Assembly: GCA_021772915.1 (NCBI GenBank)
Contig: JAJFLB010000008.1
Location: forward strand, 1 to 64,000
DNA: 64,000 nt
Source of the DNA: Gammaproteobacteria bacterium
GTDB taxonomy: Bacteria; Pseudomonadota; Gammaproteobacteria; Xanthomonadales; SZUA-36
Reading direction: 5' to 3'
The number at the start of each line of letters is the position of its first letter. The stretch's first letter is position 1. The position numbers were made by a program, and so were the translations under genes. This document shows positions 35,501 through 44,075 of this stretch, one piece after another. Under the pieces are notes generated by a model. The model was not told the DNA's origin and did no database searches. It was given only the letters and a program-made list of their open reading frames with translations.

Positions 35501-38500
35501 AACTCGTTGGTCAGCGGGGCGAAGTTATCGACTTCGAACTCGAGATGTACGACCTGGACTTCGAAGCCATGCCGGCTATCCAGGTTGCGCGCTTGCGCGA
35601 CCTCGCTCAGTTACTCAGACGTCTCAACACCTGTGGCAGCCGGCATGAGGCTGTGTATCTGTTGCGCTTCCTGGTGTCACGTCTTTGCAGCACCTCTTAT
35701 CGTGGCATACCGGGCGCCAAGAACCTGCGTCCCGAGATTACCCGGGTTCGGCATGAACTGGCCGAGTTCATGAATGGCCCCTTTGCCTCCCGTCTGCGAT
35801 TGCCGACACGTATCCTGGTACGCAGCATCTCGGGCCTGGTGTCACAGCCCAAGTTGATCGACGAGGTCTGGCAGGACACCATCGACCTTGCTGAAGTGCA
35901 TGTACGGGGTAGCGCGATTACCAATGAGATCCGCAGAAGCACGCACCATGCGATGGGTAAACATACACTCAAGCTGACCCGTGCATACCGGCAATGGTTG
36001 GAAACGGGTGAGGCAGCATTCCCGGATCCGGATCGGGAGGTTCCCGGACCCGCCGATGAAGCCGCCCGATCACACAACAACGTGCAGCAGCTGGTTAAAC
36101 GCATCGTTTCTGATCTTGAACAACTTCTGGGCAGTTCACAAATTGCGAAACGCATTGGCGAGTGGCGAGATACCTATGCCCAGGAACTGGTGCGCTGCGA
36201 GTCGACCAATTCGCTGGAAGAGGAACTCGAGTCCCTGATTAGCAAAGGTATCCACGCAAACAATCGCTGGGTGTACCAGCACCGGTTGCGCAGCCTCTAC
36301 AGCAAACTGCGTGATGGCACCTGGTCGGCGGACGCCCGTGGGCCGTTTGAAGCGAGTTTGAAAAACTTGCAGGAATCTCTACCTGACGATACCGACTTCC
36401 CGGCGGCGCAGATTGAACAGGACGCACGAACGGCAGTCACTGCCTTTTGTACGCGTATTCGTCAAGACCATCAGGAGGGTCTTTTCACCGCCCTCGATGC
36501 ACTGCTTGAGTGTTATACACACGGCGCCCAGATCGGGGCCTTTGAACGCAGCTGCGAACTGCGACACGACCTCGAAAACCTCGCCGGCAGGGGAGTCTTC
36601 ACCTCCCAGCGTTACCTGCTGCACCAGCTTGACTGTATCCTGGAGGAGTTGGGCTTTTTCGCCTTACGGCATGTTGCATCCGCTTATGCGGAGCACGAAA
36701 TAGAACTTGAAGAGTGTCTGCGAATTGTCCACCTGTGCGCCGGTAATCTGGATCATGACGGACTGTTCTCGCGTGAACTGTGGGACCTGTCTGCCATGCT
36801 GATCAACCCGGCACGCACCCCGTCCGAACTGCTTGATGTACTTGAGCAGATCCAGCGCAATTACCACCGCCTCATACACCGCGTCAGCAACGCCTACGAA
36901 GTGATGGCCGAGCACCTGGGCTATGGTGCTGATGAAATGCGTGCGGTGCTGGCCAACTTCCAACGTACCATGCACGACCTGAACAGCCTGGTGCATTTTG
37001 CAGACCTTGCACACGCTCACTTCTCTGAGTGTGGCTCCGAGCTGCCACGCGGCAGAACAGGTGGGGCAGGTGAGGACCCCTGGGACTTCGTTCACCTTTC
37101 GAACCGCTCTGACATCGCGCGACGGGTTGAAAACAGGCAGGCTACCAGCCTGCAAGGACGTTACGGTGGCAAAGGCAGCGGACTCATTTATATTGCCTAC
37201 CTCGGTGTTCCGACCCGCGATGGCTTCATTATTCCAACGGTGCTGCCAAGACTGGGATTGCATGGCAGTGAACCAGAGCGGCTTGAGCGTGAGGTACTGC
37301 AGCATGTACGCATCCTGGAGGATGATATCGCACGCCACGAACGCACCTCCCTGCGGCTTGGTGATCCAGATGCACCCTTGCTGCTTGCGGTACGCGGTGG
37401 CTCTGTATTCTCAATGCCGGGCATGCTGGCCACAGTGGTTTTTGTTGGCATGACCCAGGCCGTTGCCGAAGCCCTGGCAGATGATGATGAGTGGTATGCC
37501 TGGGATGCTTACCGGCGATTCCTGGTTTCCTTCTCCGCGGCAGTCTGGAATCTCGACCTGGAGGCCCTTGACCTGATTGAAAAAGCCAAACGCCGTTACA
37601 AGGTGTCACTCAAAACTGAACTCAGCGGGGTCGCCATGCGTGAGGTGGTAGAGGCTTCAAAGAAGGGTATTCGCGATGCGGGTCACGAAGATGAACTCGA
37701 GACGATTCTTGCCGATGCAGAACGTCAATTGCAAATGGCTTTGCAGGCGGTCCATGCCTCCTGGGACCGTGAACGGGCGGTTCGATACCGTGACATCAAA
37801 CATCTAAGCGATGGCTGGCACACGGCGGCCATCGTTCAGCACATGGCATCCGGTAACCGCACCAATCGCCAGGAGCTGGCGCCGGGTGTGGACGAGAGGC
37901 GGATCTCGCTCACCGGGGTGATTCCCAATACACGGGTTCTGGATTCGGGCTCTCGGGCATTCACCGGTGATGTGAAATTCAGCGCCTGTGGTGACGACCT
38001 GGTCGGTGGTACGACAGCAGCGAAATCCTTCGAGCCAGTACAACGCCTGCATTCCCTGGCACCCATGCTGGAGCGCAAGCTCAATCACATCAGCGCACGT
38101 CTGAGACGTTTCCTGGGCTCGGATGTTGAAATCGAATTCACCGTTGAGCGTGGTGTACTCAGCGTCCTGCAGGCACGCAGTGCGCAGGTCGGTTTACAGG
38201 AGAACTCACAGTCTTTCAAAGAGCCGGGTAAGGCAAGCGGACGGGGTATCGGTATTTCCGGTGGTGCCTACCGGGGTTTGGTGGCTTTTGACGTGGCGGA
38301 TGTTGAGCGTCTCACCTCAAGCCTCAGTGGACAGAACAATGAAGTTGACGGTGTATTGCTACTGTTGGAAAACCCGGTACCCGATGAAATCCCCCTGATC
38401 TTGTCGGTTGGTGGACTATTGGCAGCGCGGGGTGGTTCAACCTCTCACGCGGCCGTCGCAGTGCATGGCATCGAGGATAAACCCTACAGTGCGGTACTCG

Positions 38501-38682
38501 GTGTACCGGAGCTGAGAGTGGGTTTGGACCAGGCCACTGTGACGGAAGCCAGCGGCGAGTCCACTACCCTACGGGCGGGTGATGTGTTGTCCATCCACGG
38601 CCAGACAGGCGATGTATATATTGGCTCACGACAGCTTCTGAACCTTGATATCGAAACCGAAACTGCCAGCAGCAGCAGCTGA
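32566..38682 (+). CDS. Giant fusion: M50-like membrane protease, circularly permuted enolase, PPDK-type ATP-grasp and phosphohistidine domains
   Basis: About 2038 residues, numbered from the ATG at 32566; an ATG at 32527 lies upstream of the predicted transcription start. Domains in order: (1) residues 15-210, membrane helices with zinc-protease motif HELGH (82-86) and an AGP segment as in S2P/M50; (2) 262-552, enolase barrel with His276, Glu290, Glu333, Asp376, Glu434, Asp461, Lys486, His514 and Lys537 at the expected catalytic or metal positions; (3) 575-802, the enolase N-terminal cap, with Ser623/624 on the active-site loop, placed after the barrel, a circular permutation; (4) 803-1520, helical, unrecognised; (5) 1527-1877, PPDK ATP-grasp (GGKG, SMPGM, IEFTVERGVLSVLQAR); (6) 1890-2025, phosphohistidine domain, His1961 in STSHAAV. 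The PEP/pyruvate barrel is absent. Predicted inner membrane, low oxygen. Confidence 0.88.
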   Translation: MHRDTDPSCMAFGKEKSFLQEGWVIANHILVSFHVAFISSVLAIPDTATTREAVLRFIFASPETIMSAVFTYLVFHTAIALHELGHFLEAARLRALNDSIQDSIEAQLAAPRPARIRYLASLFIRIPYGRATGIKREGLNYYPDAPYNLAVAAAGPRASGRVTGVTLPLAVILLSIGLLQDISFALYIGRLLLGLGLVTGLDFLLADPGKYREFQRRERTASDAAATVPKDTDWLAMAPAAKDRIVNRSMQEATHPRLGKVRAPWQFRNCGMGGRHTEKEYPESNISMQEAMFLILGAVDSQEAQEMTVRLQNRLKEILEKAEGCRVMGIGLEGGLAPYVDRAGYELPELRLWAMMKQTIEECGYRPGLDVAIALDPALSELEIAYREEFDVPDSIGMYLFWRDHSKKVLDRDAVLAIYEQAICDYDIPILSIEDGFSEDDLEGWRKLLAKLGDRVLVIGDDLVTTNDRTIEMAASKGLINSVLVKANQIGSLYETLLALLVTLGKGMGVVVSHRSKSPNDDVEAHIALAVNALGLKAGGGANTERLVKYQAVATQMERVVEADVQEPGLPEFATIERLRAREEPTNAGIPTVGVDAHLAVPGAQAGNHVRLSFHGATPLGTSSGTGEAVHLVDKVFERAEYLEAVERHTTLLRETEPGVFAFKAGVTRAQIDATEDAALLALYKRCQRYEGMGCLNAVDHVHEFAAPFFEGENAVEWSLFDIDRALLRLELSTAHKRGKLAPDADCETRVRVMQRKQNLGMNAVLSISLALARGVAHVRGQELYEFLREEMLVIIERLAAAHGVVIQGSRFSDYVSALCEVNDKLTKQDLPLYEALREVTGIYSQHEQVVAAPTPNIPSTSLAPTDEGSFSDQETEQISALNQALLASYGVGGNEGDHEDRVKSAFRCYLRTISLVSRRYKMFEIANQRIFKTADTLIVPYNALGMLSVYALQEDSEHLVKRQRLPHGALVTDAMITELVGQRGEVIDFELEMYDLDFEAMPAIQVARLRDLAQLLRRLNTCGSRHEAVYLLRFLVSRLCSTSYRGIPGAKNLRPEITRVRHELAEFMNGPFASRLRLPTRILVRSISGLVSQPKLIDEVWQDTIDLAEVHVRGSAITNEIRRSTHHAMGKHTLKLTRAYRQWLETGEAAFPDPDREVPGPADEAARSHNNVQQLVKRIVSDLEQLLGSSQIAKRIGEWRDTYAQELVRCESTNSLEEELESLISKGIHANNRWVYQHRLRSLYSKLRDGTWSADARGPFEASLKNLQESLPDDTDFPAAQIEQDARTAVTAFCTRIRQDHQEGLFTALDALLECYTHGAQIGAFERSCELRHDLENLAGRGVFTSQRYLLHQLDCILEELGFFALRHVASAYAEHEIELEECLRIVHLCAGNLDHDGLFSRELWDLSAMLINPARTPSELLDVLEQIQRNYHRLIHRVSNAYEVMAEHLGYGADEMRAVLANFQRTMHDLNSLVHFADLAHAHFSECGSELPRGRTGGAGEDPWDFVHLSNRSDIARRVENRQATSLQGRYGGKGSGLIYIAYLGVPTRDGFIIPTVLPRLGLHGSEPERLEREVLQHVRILEDDIARHERTSLRLGDPDAPLLLAVRGGSVFSMPGMLATVVFVGMTQAVAEALADDDEWYAWDAYRRFLVSFSAAVWNLDLEALDLIEKAKRRYKVSLKTELSGVAMREVVEASKKGIRDAGHEDELETILADAERQLQMALQAVHASWDRERAVRYRDIKHLSDGWHTAAIVQHMASGNRTNRQELAPGVDERRISLTGVIPNTRVLDSGSRAFTGDVKFSACGDDLVGGTTAAKSFEPVQRLHSLAPMLERKLNHISARLRRFLGSDVEIEFTVERGVLSVLQARSAQVGLQENSQSFKEPGKASGRGIGISGGAYRGLVAFDVADVERLTSSLSGQNNEVDGVLLLLENPVPDEIPLILSVGGLLAARGGSTSHAAVAVHGIEDKPYSAVLGVPELRVGLDQATVTEASGESTTLRAGDVLSIHGQTGDVYIGSRQLLNLDIETETASSSS

Positions 38683-38714
38683 CCACAGATTTGTCCCCGG
38701 CCTGCAGTGCGTGG

Positions 38715-39488
38715 CTACAGATGCGCCCTGAAGATGAGGCTGACACCCACTTGCTGGGTGTCGAGGTGGACAGAGTTCCTGACCCCGAACTGGTGCGCCC
38801 AGTAGTCGATCTCCAGCCCCAGATAATATTTGCCGGGCTTGCCGACATTTGCGCCTGCGTCCAGCAGGATTTGTGGAACGATATGAAAGTTTCGGGCCCG
38901 GGGACCCCAACCAAAAACGATATCGGCAATGCCATTATTTACAAACCTGTACTTGCCAATGTCAAAGGGGTAACGCCATGCAAAAGTGAGTTGCATGTCG
39001 TCAAAACCAGCACCCATGCTTTGGTCCTTGCGGGCGTAGAGATTAGCCTTCAGGAAACTGAATCCGGACACATTCAGGCTGGTCCCGACACCCACCAGGT
39101 ATGATTCGTTGCCGCCCTCACCCCGTTCCCAGGAAGTGGCGATCAAGACGTCTTTGAGAAGCTTGTCGCCAAATTTTAGTCCAGCGAGTTTGCCCAGGCT
39201 GAAGCGTGGCGAGAATTCGCCGTACCAGGAATTTCTGTTGTTTGGGTGATCATGCTGGAGCCTGAAGTCTACAAAGCCGTAAAAGTCACCGCCATTCCAG
39301 CGATTTGAATTCTCCAGTGTAAATGCGCTGAGGTGGTCGCCCGTCAGCTCGTATCCCCAACCGGTCAGCGTCGAGACACTGGTGTTGCTGGATTGGAAGA
39401 ATTCACCGGCCAATGCCCGCTCAGACCACTGCAATGCGGCGATGCCAATCAGTACACACACAATAATCGTGGATCGCTGATTCAACAT
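38715..39488 (-). CDS. Tsx-like outer-membrane channel
   Basis: A 257-residue outer-membrane beta-barrel with a signal peptide ending ALAGEF. Strand patterns such as FYGFVDFRLQHD, YGEFSPRFSLG and YYLGLEIDYWAHQFG resemble the nucleoside channel Tsx/OmpK group (DUF5020-type members). Tsx admits nucleosides; the substrate here is not determined. It converges on the giant fusion gene with only 32 bases between stops. A terminator is not obvious in that gap. Confidence 0.8.
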   Translation of the reverse strand: MLNQRSTIIVCVLIGIAALQWSERALAGEFFQSSNTSVSTLTGWGYELTGDHLSAFTLENSNRWNGGDFYGFVDFRLQHDHPNNRNSWYGEFSPRFSLGKLAGLKFGDKLLKDVLIATSWERGEGGNESYLVGVGTSLNVSGFSFLKANLYARKDQSMGAGFDDMQLTFAWRYPFDIGKYRFVNNGIADIVFGWGPRARNFHIVPQILLDAGANVGKPGKYYLGLEIDYWAHQFGVRNSVHLDTQQVGVSLIFRAHL

Positions 39489-39557
39489 GCAAAACCCTTA
39501 CGTTAAAAGCCCCAAAGAGCCACGCTATGACTCGATTATAGGGGATTAAAACCGGTT

Positions 39558-41486
39558 TTACTTTTTTGTCAGCATGCCGTTCGAACTGGCCGGCCCCCTG
39601 AAGGCCAGGGCCTGTTCTGCCACCAATGCGGGGTTTTCAATGGGCACCGAACACATATCCGGGTTACAGATGTACATGGCAGGTTTTTGCCGTGCTGGGT
39701 AGCGCCCGGGTGCTTCGTAGTGCAATAACTTACGCGGATGGTAGGCTTTTAGTCCCGCCTCGTAGAGTGCCTGTGACTCGGGTAAACTCATGTCACCAAC
39801 CACCGAGAATTCTACGTAAGACGCGGTGACCTTCTCCAGGGCCATTGCCAGTTCACCGGTGATCTTGCCCTCTCTCCGGATGATCGCAGGTTGCGCCACA
39901 CCCCGGAGCGTTCGTTCCGGCACTGCAGTGAATACAGGGTTTTTACTGTAGACCCCCAAATCATAGAAAAAATTTGCTGCAGTACCATTGGCCTCCAGTG
40001 ATTTGCGGGGCGCTATGATGCTCGTTGTTTCATCCGCTGAGGTGGCATAAAACCCACCCAGTTGTTTGTCTTCCAGTGCAGTCAGGGTCGCTGCGCCCAC
40101 CCTGACTGCCCGCTTCAACCATTGTTCCTCTCCAGTTGCGCGGTACAGCGCCAGTAACCCGTAACCAAACCAGGCCTGGGCATTCAGGAAAGGCCGCGCG
40201 TTCTCATCCAGCGGCCGCAAACGCTGATCACCGGCAATCTCGTCATTGCCCACCGTCTGCACTATCCAGCCCGCTTTACTGCTGCGTTTTTTCAGTATTG
40301 CGTTTGCTGCGCGCACTGCGGTTGAAAGATATTCCGGGTTGCCAAAGGCTTCCCAGGCCAATACGTAGGCTGCGATTGCTTCACCATTTTTGTCGGTGTA
40401 TACCGCATGGTCGATCGCCGGGGTTCCGTACTTTCTCCGCGCAGTGTCTGACTCCAGTGCCCAGTAATCGCCGGCACTCATGCCGGGCGGCAAGTTGGGT
40501 GGCACGGCACGCTGATTGGTATAGAACGTTCCGTCCGGTGCCATGAACCAGTCGGTCATGAATTGATGCATCTTGTGCATTCCCTCAACATAACGTTTAT
40601 CGCCACTGAGTTGATAAGCAATGGCAAAACCGGTAATGGCATTGGACTGGGCCGAGATACGTTTTTCAGGGATCACCCGCAAACGGGCAAATTTAGCCGG
40701 CACCTTGTCGGTATCGGCCGGAAAGCTGTGGCTGTAAACCCCACCCCAGACCGGGTCAATGTTGCGCAGGTAGCCCGCAGAACCTTTTAGTGCCCAGCCG
40801 AGCATCTCCTGGTTATCGTAGAGGTGAGCGCGCAAATAAAGATGGCGTAAACGTGATCCACTTTGCTCACCACCAATGCCACTCGATGACCAGCCGCCGT
40901 ACTTCTCGTTCAGACTCCGGTCAATCTGGGCACGCAGGGAATCACGAATCAGTGTCAATTCAGTTTCTTGCGGTTTTGGAGGCGCAGCATAAGGGGAACG
41001 CGGATCAGTCTTAAGGCTACCCGCCTCATGTTTGCTAAGCAGGTCTTTGAGGATGGGGATAAAATTTCGCGGTAAGCGGTTACCACGAACCGCCAAAACC
41101 TGGGTCGTATCCGGCGCCAGGAAAATGGTCGCAGGCCAGGCCCAATCAGAATATCGCTCACCAATATCCGGGCGGGCCTCGGAATCCACTGCGATGGACA
41201 CAAAATTGTCCCTGACCAGTTTGGCAACCGCAGGGTCTGCGTAGGTGATGTCCTCCATCCGGGCACAGGCAGCACAACCTTCCATGCCAACATTGACCAG
41301 GATGATTTTGTTTTGCTTCCTGGCCTGTTCAAACGGCACAATGGTCCAGTCCTGCCAGGGAATTCCCTGCCCCTGCTCCGACTTTGAACCACTGGCTTCC
41401 GCCTCAACAGCTGGCATGGCGATAGCAATAACCAACACAATCAATGGAAAGAAAAGACTTCTGAGACGTATTCCTGTATTAGCCAT
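39558..41486 (-). CDS. Thioredoxin-domain protein with six-hairpin-like C-terminal domain (DUF255/YyaL-like)
   Basis: A 642-residue exported protein. A signal peptide covers residues 1-31 when started at the ATG 41486; the frame is open further upstream but adds only a polar leader. A thioredoxin-like domain (about 45-155) has the redox pair in GCAACARME (Cys71, Cys74) and a cis-Pro segment WPATIFL. The C-terminal 450 residues look like an alpha/alpha toroid with repeats such as QSNAITGFAIAYQLSGDKRY, as in SSP411/YyaL and N-acylglucosamine epimerase-like proteins. Family function is unknown; periplasmic thiol chemistry on a glycan or protein is possible. It precedes the Tsx-like gene in the same direction. 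Confidence 0.85.
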   Translation of the reverse strand: MANTGIRLRSLFFPLIVLVIAIAMPAVEAEASGSKSEQGQGIPWQDWTIVPFEQARKQNKIILVNVGMEGCAACARMEDITYADPAVAKLVRDNFVSIAVDSEARPDIGERYSDWAWPATIFLAPDTTQVLAVRGNRLPRNFIPILKDLLSKHEAGSLKTDPRSPYAAPPKPQETELTLIRDSLRAQIDRSLNEKYGGWSSSGIGGEQSGSRLRHLYLRAHLYDNQEMLGWALKGSAGYLRNIDPVWGGVYSHSFPADTDKVPAKFARLRVIPEKRISAQSNAITGFAIAYQLSGDKRYVEGMHKMHQFMTDWFMAPDGTFYTNQRAVPPNLPPGMSAGDYWALESDTARRKYGTPAIDHAVYTDKNGEAIAAYVLAWEAFGNPEYLSTAVRAANAILKKRSSKAGWIVQTVGNDEIAGDQRLRPLDENARPFLNAQAWFGYGLLALYRATGEEQWLKRAVRVGAATLTALEDKQLGGFYATSADETTSIIAPRKSLEANGTAANFFYDLGVYSKNPVFTAVPERTLRGVAQPAIIRREGKITGELAMALEKVTASYVEFSVVGDMSLPESQALYEAGLKAYHPRKLLHYEAPGRYPARQKPAMYICNPDMCSVPIENPALVAEQALAFRGPASSNGMLTKK

Positions 41487-41610
41487 AGCAGCACTCAATG
41501 GGTAATGAATTTCGGTTGGATATTTTAGGGGAAAGGGATGGTCGGTGTTTTCGTTCAGAATACGACCAGAAGAAGACATGGATAACGCCATTGTCGTCGG
41601 GGATATTCAA

Positions 41611-41730
41611 GCCGAAGCGCTTTGCCGGGTAATTACTTCCGGGACACGCCATGAACCCATCCTTGGGGGCTCGGTCGTTTCATCCCTGAAACTCACGGTC
41701 CCGGAAGTAACTACCCGACACCGCTTTGGC
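41611..41730. repeat. Dispersed long palindrome, copy B
   Basis: Arms of about 34 bases (41611-41645 and 41698-41730) pair almost fully, the innermost 13 bases (TTACTTCCGGGAC/GTCCCGGAAGTAA) perfectly. The loop contains the family core in reverse orientation (GGGACACGCCATGAACCCATCC, then GGGGGCTCGG). The arm sequence differs from all other copies. Confidence 0.8.
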
Positions 41731-41790
41731 GTCACCGCCTCCCCTTTGATTCATCTCTAAAGAGCCAAATGGCTAACACTACTCTGAGGT

Positions 41791-41950
41791 AGCCGTGGGG
41801 GTTCACCGTCTCCCTTAAGGACTGTATGCAACACGGAGAAGGTGAGACCGAGAATCGGTCGAGAAGCTGGCCTGGGCCATGTTGCATCCAAGTCCCCAAG
41901 GAGGGGTTCACGACGGGTCCTTAAGGGAGATGGTGAACTCCCACAGCGGC
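41791..41950. repeat. Dispersed long palindrome, copy C
   Basis: Arms 41791-41822 and 41917-41950 pair over about 31 bases with one or two mismatches and a short gap (CTCCCTTAAGGAC with GTCCTTAAGGGAG at the inner end). The loop is the longest of the family and holds GTATGCAAC pairing with GTTGCAT, plus the core end CCCCAAGGAGGGGTTCACGA. Confidence 0.8.
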
Positions 41951-42054
41951 ATTGGAACTGCCCTGTCAATTTCGCAATGCAGGATTCTCATGTTCCCAAT
42001 CTTCGAATACCCTGCAAAGCGAGCTGTGCCTAGGCCCTGATTTCAGCCTAAAAT

Positions 42055-43179
42055 ATGCCCATGCCAAATGAAGTCGCAGATACTGTAGTCATAGGCGCAG
42101 GGGTGATTGGCCTGGCGGTTGCACGCCGGTTGGCACAGGCCGGACACGAGGTGCTTGTACTTGAGACCAACGACGCCATTGGCCAGGAAACCTCCAGCCG
42201 AAACTCTGGTGTAATCCACGCCGGCCTTTACTATCCTCCAGGCTCACTCAAGGCGAAGTGCTGTGTGAATGGCAAGCGACTCCTCTACACCTATTGCGAG
42301 CAACGACACGTCGCACACACACGCTGCGGGAAACTTATCGTAGCGGTTAGCGAAGAGCAGCATGACGCACTTAAGGGATTGCAGCACAACGCATTTAACT
42401 CCGGGGTGGATGACCTTGAGTGGCTGGACCAGACGCGTGCCCACGCGTTGGAACCGGATATCAGGGCCTCAGCTGCCCTGCTCTCACCCTCCTCCGGGAT
42501 TGTCGACGTGCACGAGCTGATGCTGGCGTTGCTTGCCGATCTGGAAGCTGCCGGCGGGATGCTCGTAACTCACAGTCAGGTGATGGGTGGGAAATCAACC
42601 AAGCAGGGTATCGAGCTGTTGGTGGACAGCGGCAATGAAAGCACGCTTATTGCCACGACAGTAATAAACGCAGCAGGACACGGGGCCGCGGATATCGCCC
42701 ACAGGATTTCCGGATTTCCGGCCAAACATATTCCGACCATCTATCCCGTCCGCGGTCACTATTATGAGCATGCCGGCAAGCTACCGTTCTCCCGTCTTGT
42801 CTACCCGTTGCCCGGGAAAACGGGTCTGGGCATACACGCGACCGTCGACCTGGGTGGTCAGGGCCGTTTCGGCCCGGATGCCGAATATTGTGATGAGGTC
42901 GACTACCGTTTTGATGAGTCCAGAAAACACACATTCTTCGACGCCGTCCAAAGCTGGTACCCGGGACTGAGTGCATCCAGTTTGCAACCGGGATTTGTCG
43001 GTGTCCGCCCAAAGCTACAGGGGCCGGGTAAAGGTTTCGCGGATTTTATGATCTCCACTCCCGGGGATCATGGTGTTGAAGGTCTGGTCAACCTGTTTGG
43101 CATCGACTCACCAGGTCTCACGTCCTCGTTGGCACTGGCCGAAGAAGTTTTACTGAGTATTCATCCTGCAAACAAATAA
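42055..43179 (+). CDS. FAD-dependent oxidoreductase, L-2-hydroxyglutarate oxidase (LhgO)-like
   Basis: A 374-residue flavoprotein of the DAO family. The Rossmann FAD motif is VVIGAGVIGLAVARRLA, followed by ETNDAIGQETSSRNSGVIHA, which is typical of LhgO and its relatives. The C-terminal part with YPLPGKTGLGIHATVDLGG and VGVRPKLQGPG also fits. LhgO oxidises L-2-hydroxyglutarate to 2-oxoglutarate and passes electrons to quinones. A second ATG lies at 42061. It overlaps the convergent GST gene by 19 bases. Confidence 0.9.
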   Translation: MPMPNEVADTVVIGAGVIGLAVARRLAQAGHEVLVLETNDAIGQETSSRNSGVIHAGLYYPPGSLKAKCCVNGKRLLYTYCEQRHVAHTRCGKLIVAVSEEQHDALKGLQHNAFNSGVDDLEWLDQTRAHALEPDIRASAALLSPSSGIVDVHELMLALLADLEAAGGMLVTHSQVMGGKSTKQGIELLVDSGNESTLIATTVINAAGHGAADIAHRISGFPAKHIPTIYPVRGHYYEHAGKLPFSRLVYPLPGKTGLGIHATVDLGGQGRFGPDAEYCDEVDYRFDESRKHTFFDAVQSWYPGLSASSLQPGFVGVRPKLQGPGKGFADFMISTPGDHGVEGLVNLFGIDSPGLTSSLALAEEVLLSIHPANK

Positions 43180-43994
43180 CTTTCAATGCCGTCACCTTCG
43201 GCCTGACGGGCCGCCAGTCTAGGTGCAGCAGAGTCGATCAATTCCCGGGGTTCCCAGCTCTCAAGTGCACTTGCATAGCTTGGTCGTGCGGATACGCCGG
43301 TAAACCACTGTTGCAAATGCGGGTAGCGCCCAAACGACCATCCCAGCAGCTCGAAACGATGGAAATTGGGGATCCAGGCAATGTCAGCCAGGCTAAAGCT
43401 CGCCCCGGTGAGGAACGCCCGCCCATCACTTAAGGTCTGGTCCAGGGCCTTGAAGTCCCTATCCGTTGCACCAGCAGCCGCTTCGATACGACTGCGCTCA
43501 AATCCGGCCCGAAAGTTCCGGTGAAATTTCTTCAGGGTCTCATTGTTGTGGTCTCTCTGAAAAGTCTTTGCCAAATCTTCACTCATGGTGGGCGCAGCCT
43601 TGAACAAAAACTCGAAAGTCAGCAGCTTCAGGTGTTTCTGGGCCTGGTCTGCCTGATTCATCAGGGTCAGCATGGCCTCTCTTTCGCCAGGTTCGGCAGG
43701 CACCAGGTGCTGGCGTTCCTGTCTCTGATCGAGGTAGTCAATAATATCCACCGATTCAATCACCAGGCGTCCATCGTCAACCAGTGCCGGCACCACACCG
43801 TCAGGATGAATGGCCTGGTACCAGTCAGATGAGTTCTCGCCGGCGTGCAAATTGACCGGGTGGCTTTCAAACTCAAGGCCCAGTTCAGCCAGGGCGATAC
43901 GTACACGCTGCGAGCAGGTCGACAAACCCGTATGCCAAAGGTGAATCCCCTTGAGCCTGGTAAGTTCTGTGTTGTTTGTTGGTATTACAGGCAT
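43161..43994 (-). CDS. Glutathione S-transferase family protein
   Basis: A 277-residue cytosolic GST. The thioredoxin-like N-terminal domain has LSTCSQRVRIALAEL with the catalytic Ser/Cys region, HPDGVVPALVDDG with the conserved cis-Pro, and IESVDIIDYLDQ contacting glutathione gamma-Glu. The C-terminal helical domain carries FSLADIAWIP. In catabolic clusters such GSTs often act as isomerases or in glutathione-linked ether or halide cleavage; the role here is unknown. It lies 81 bases downstream of the 3-hydroxyisobutyrate-dehydrogenase-like gene in the same direction. Confidence 0.9.
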   Translation of the reverse strand: MPVIPTNNTELTRLKGIHLWHTGLSTCSQRVRIALAELGLEFESHPVNLHAGENSSDWYQAIHPDGVVPALVDDGRLVIESVDIIDYLDQRQERQHLVPAEPGEREAMLTLMNQADQAQKHLKLLTFEFLFKAAPTMSEDLAKTFQRDHNNETLKKFHRNFRAGFERSRIEAAAGATDRDFKALDQTLSDGRAFLTGASFSLADIAWIPNFHRFELLGWSFGRYPHLQQWFTGVSARPSYASALESWEPRELIDSAAPRLAARQAEGDGIESYLFAG

Positions 43995-44075
43995 TCTTTC
44001 AGATTCCGGCAGGACCCCAATCGCCGGCGCAGCTTGCTGAGTCCCGGAAACAACACGGTTTTCCAGGGGTTGACC

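Larger units (their letters stand above)
41487..42054. other. Intergenic region holding two palindromes
   Basis: A 568-base stretch between divergent genes. It is dominated by palindrome copies B (41611-41730) and C (41791-41950). No protein-coding signal is convincing; short open frames run through the palindromes. Confidence 0.6.

Noticed and set aside
36664-37338. Long open frames antisense to the giant gene
   Set aside because: They lack ribosome sites and recognisable domains and follow the codon bias of the sense gene.
32566-38682. Calling the giant protein PEP synthase or PPDK
   Set aside because: The PEP/pyruvate barrel is missing and more than half of the chain belongs to other domains.
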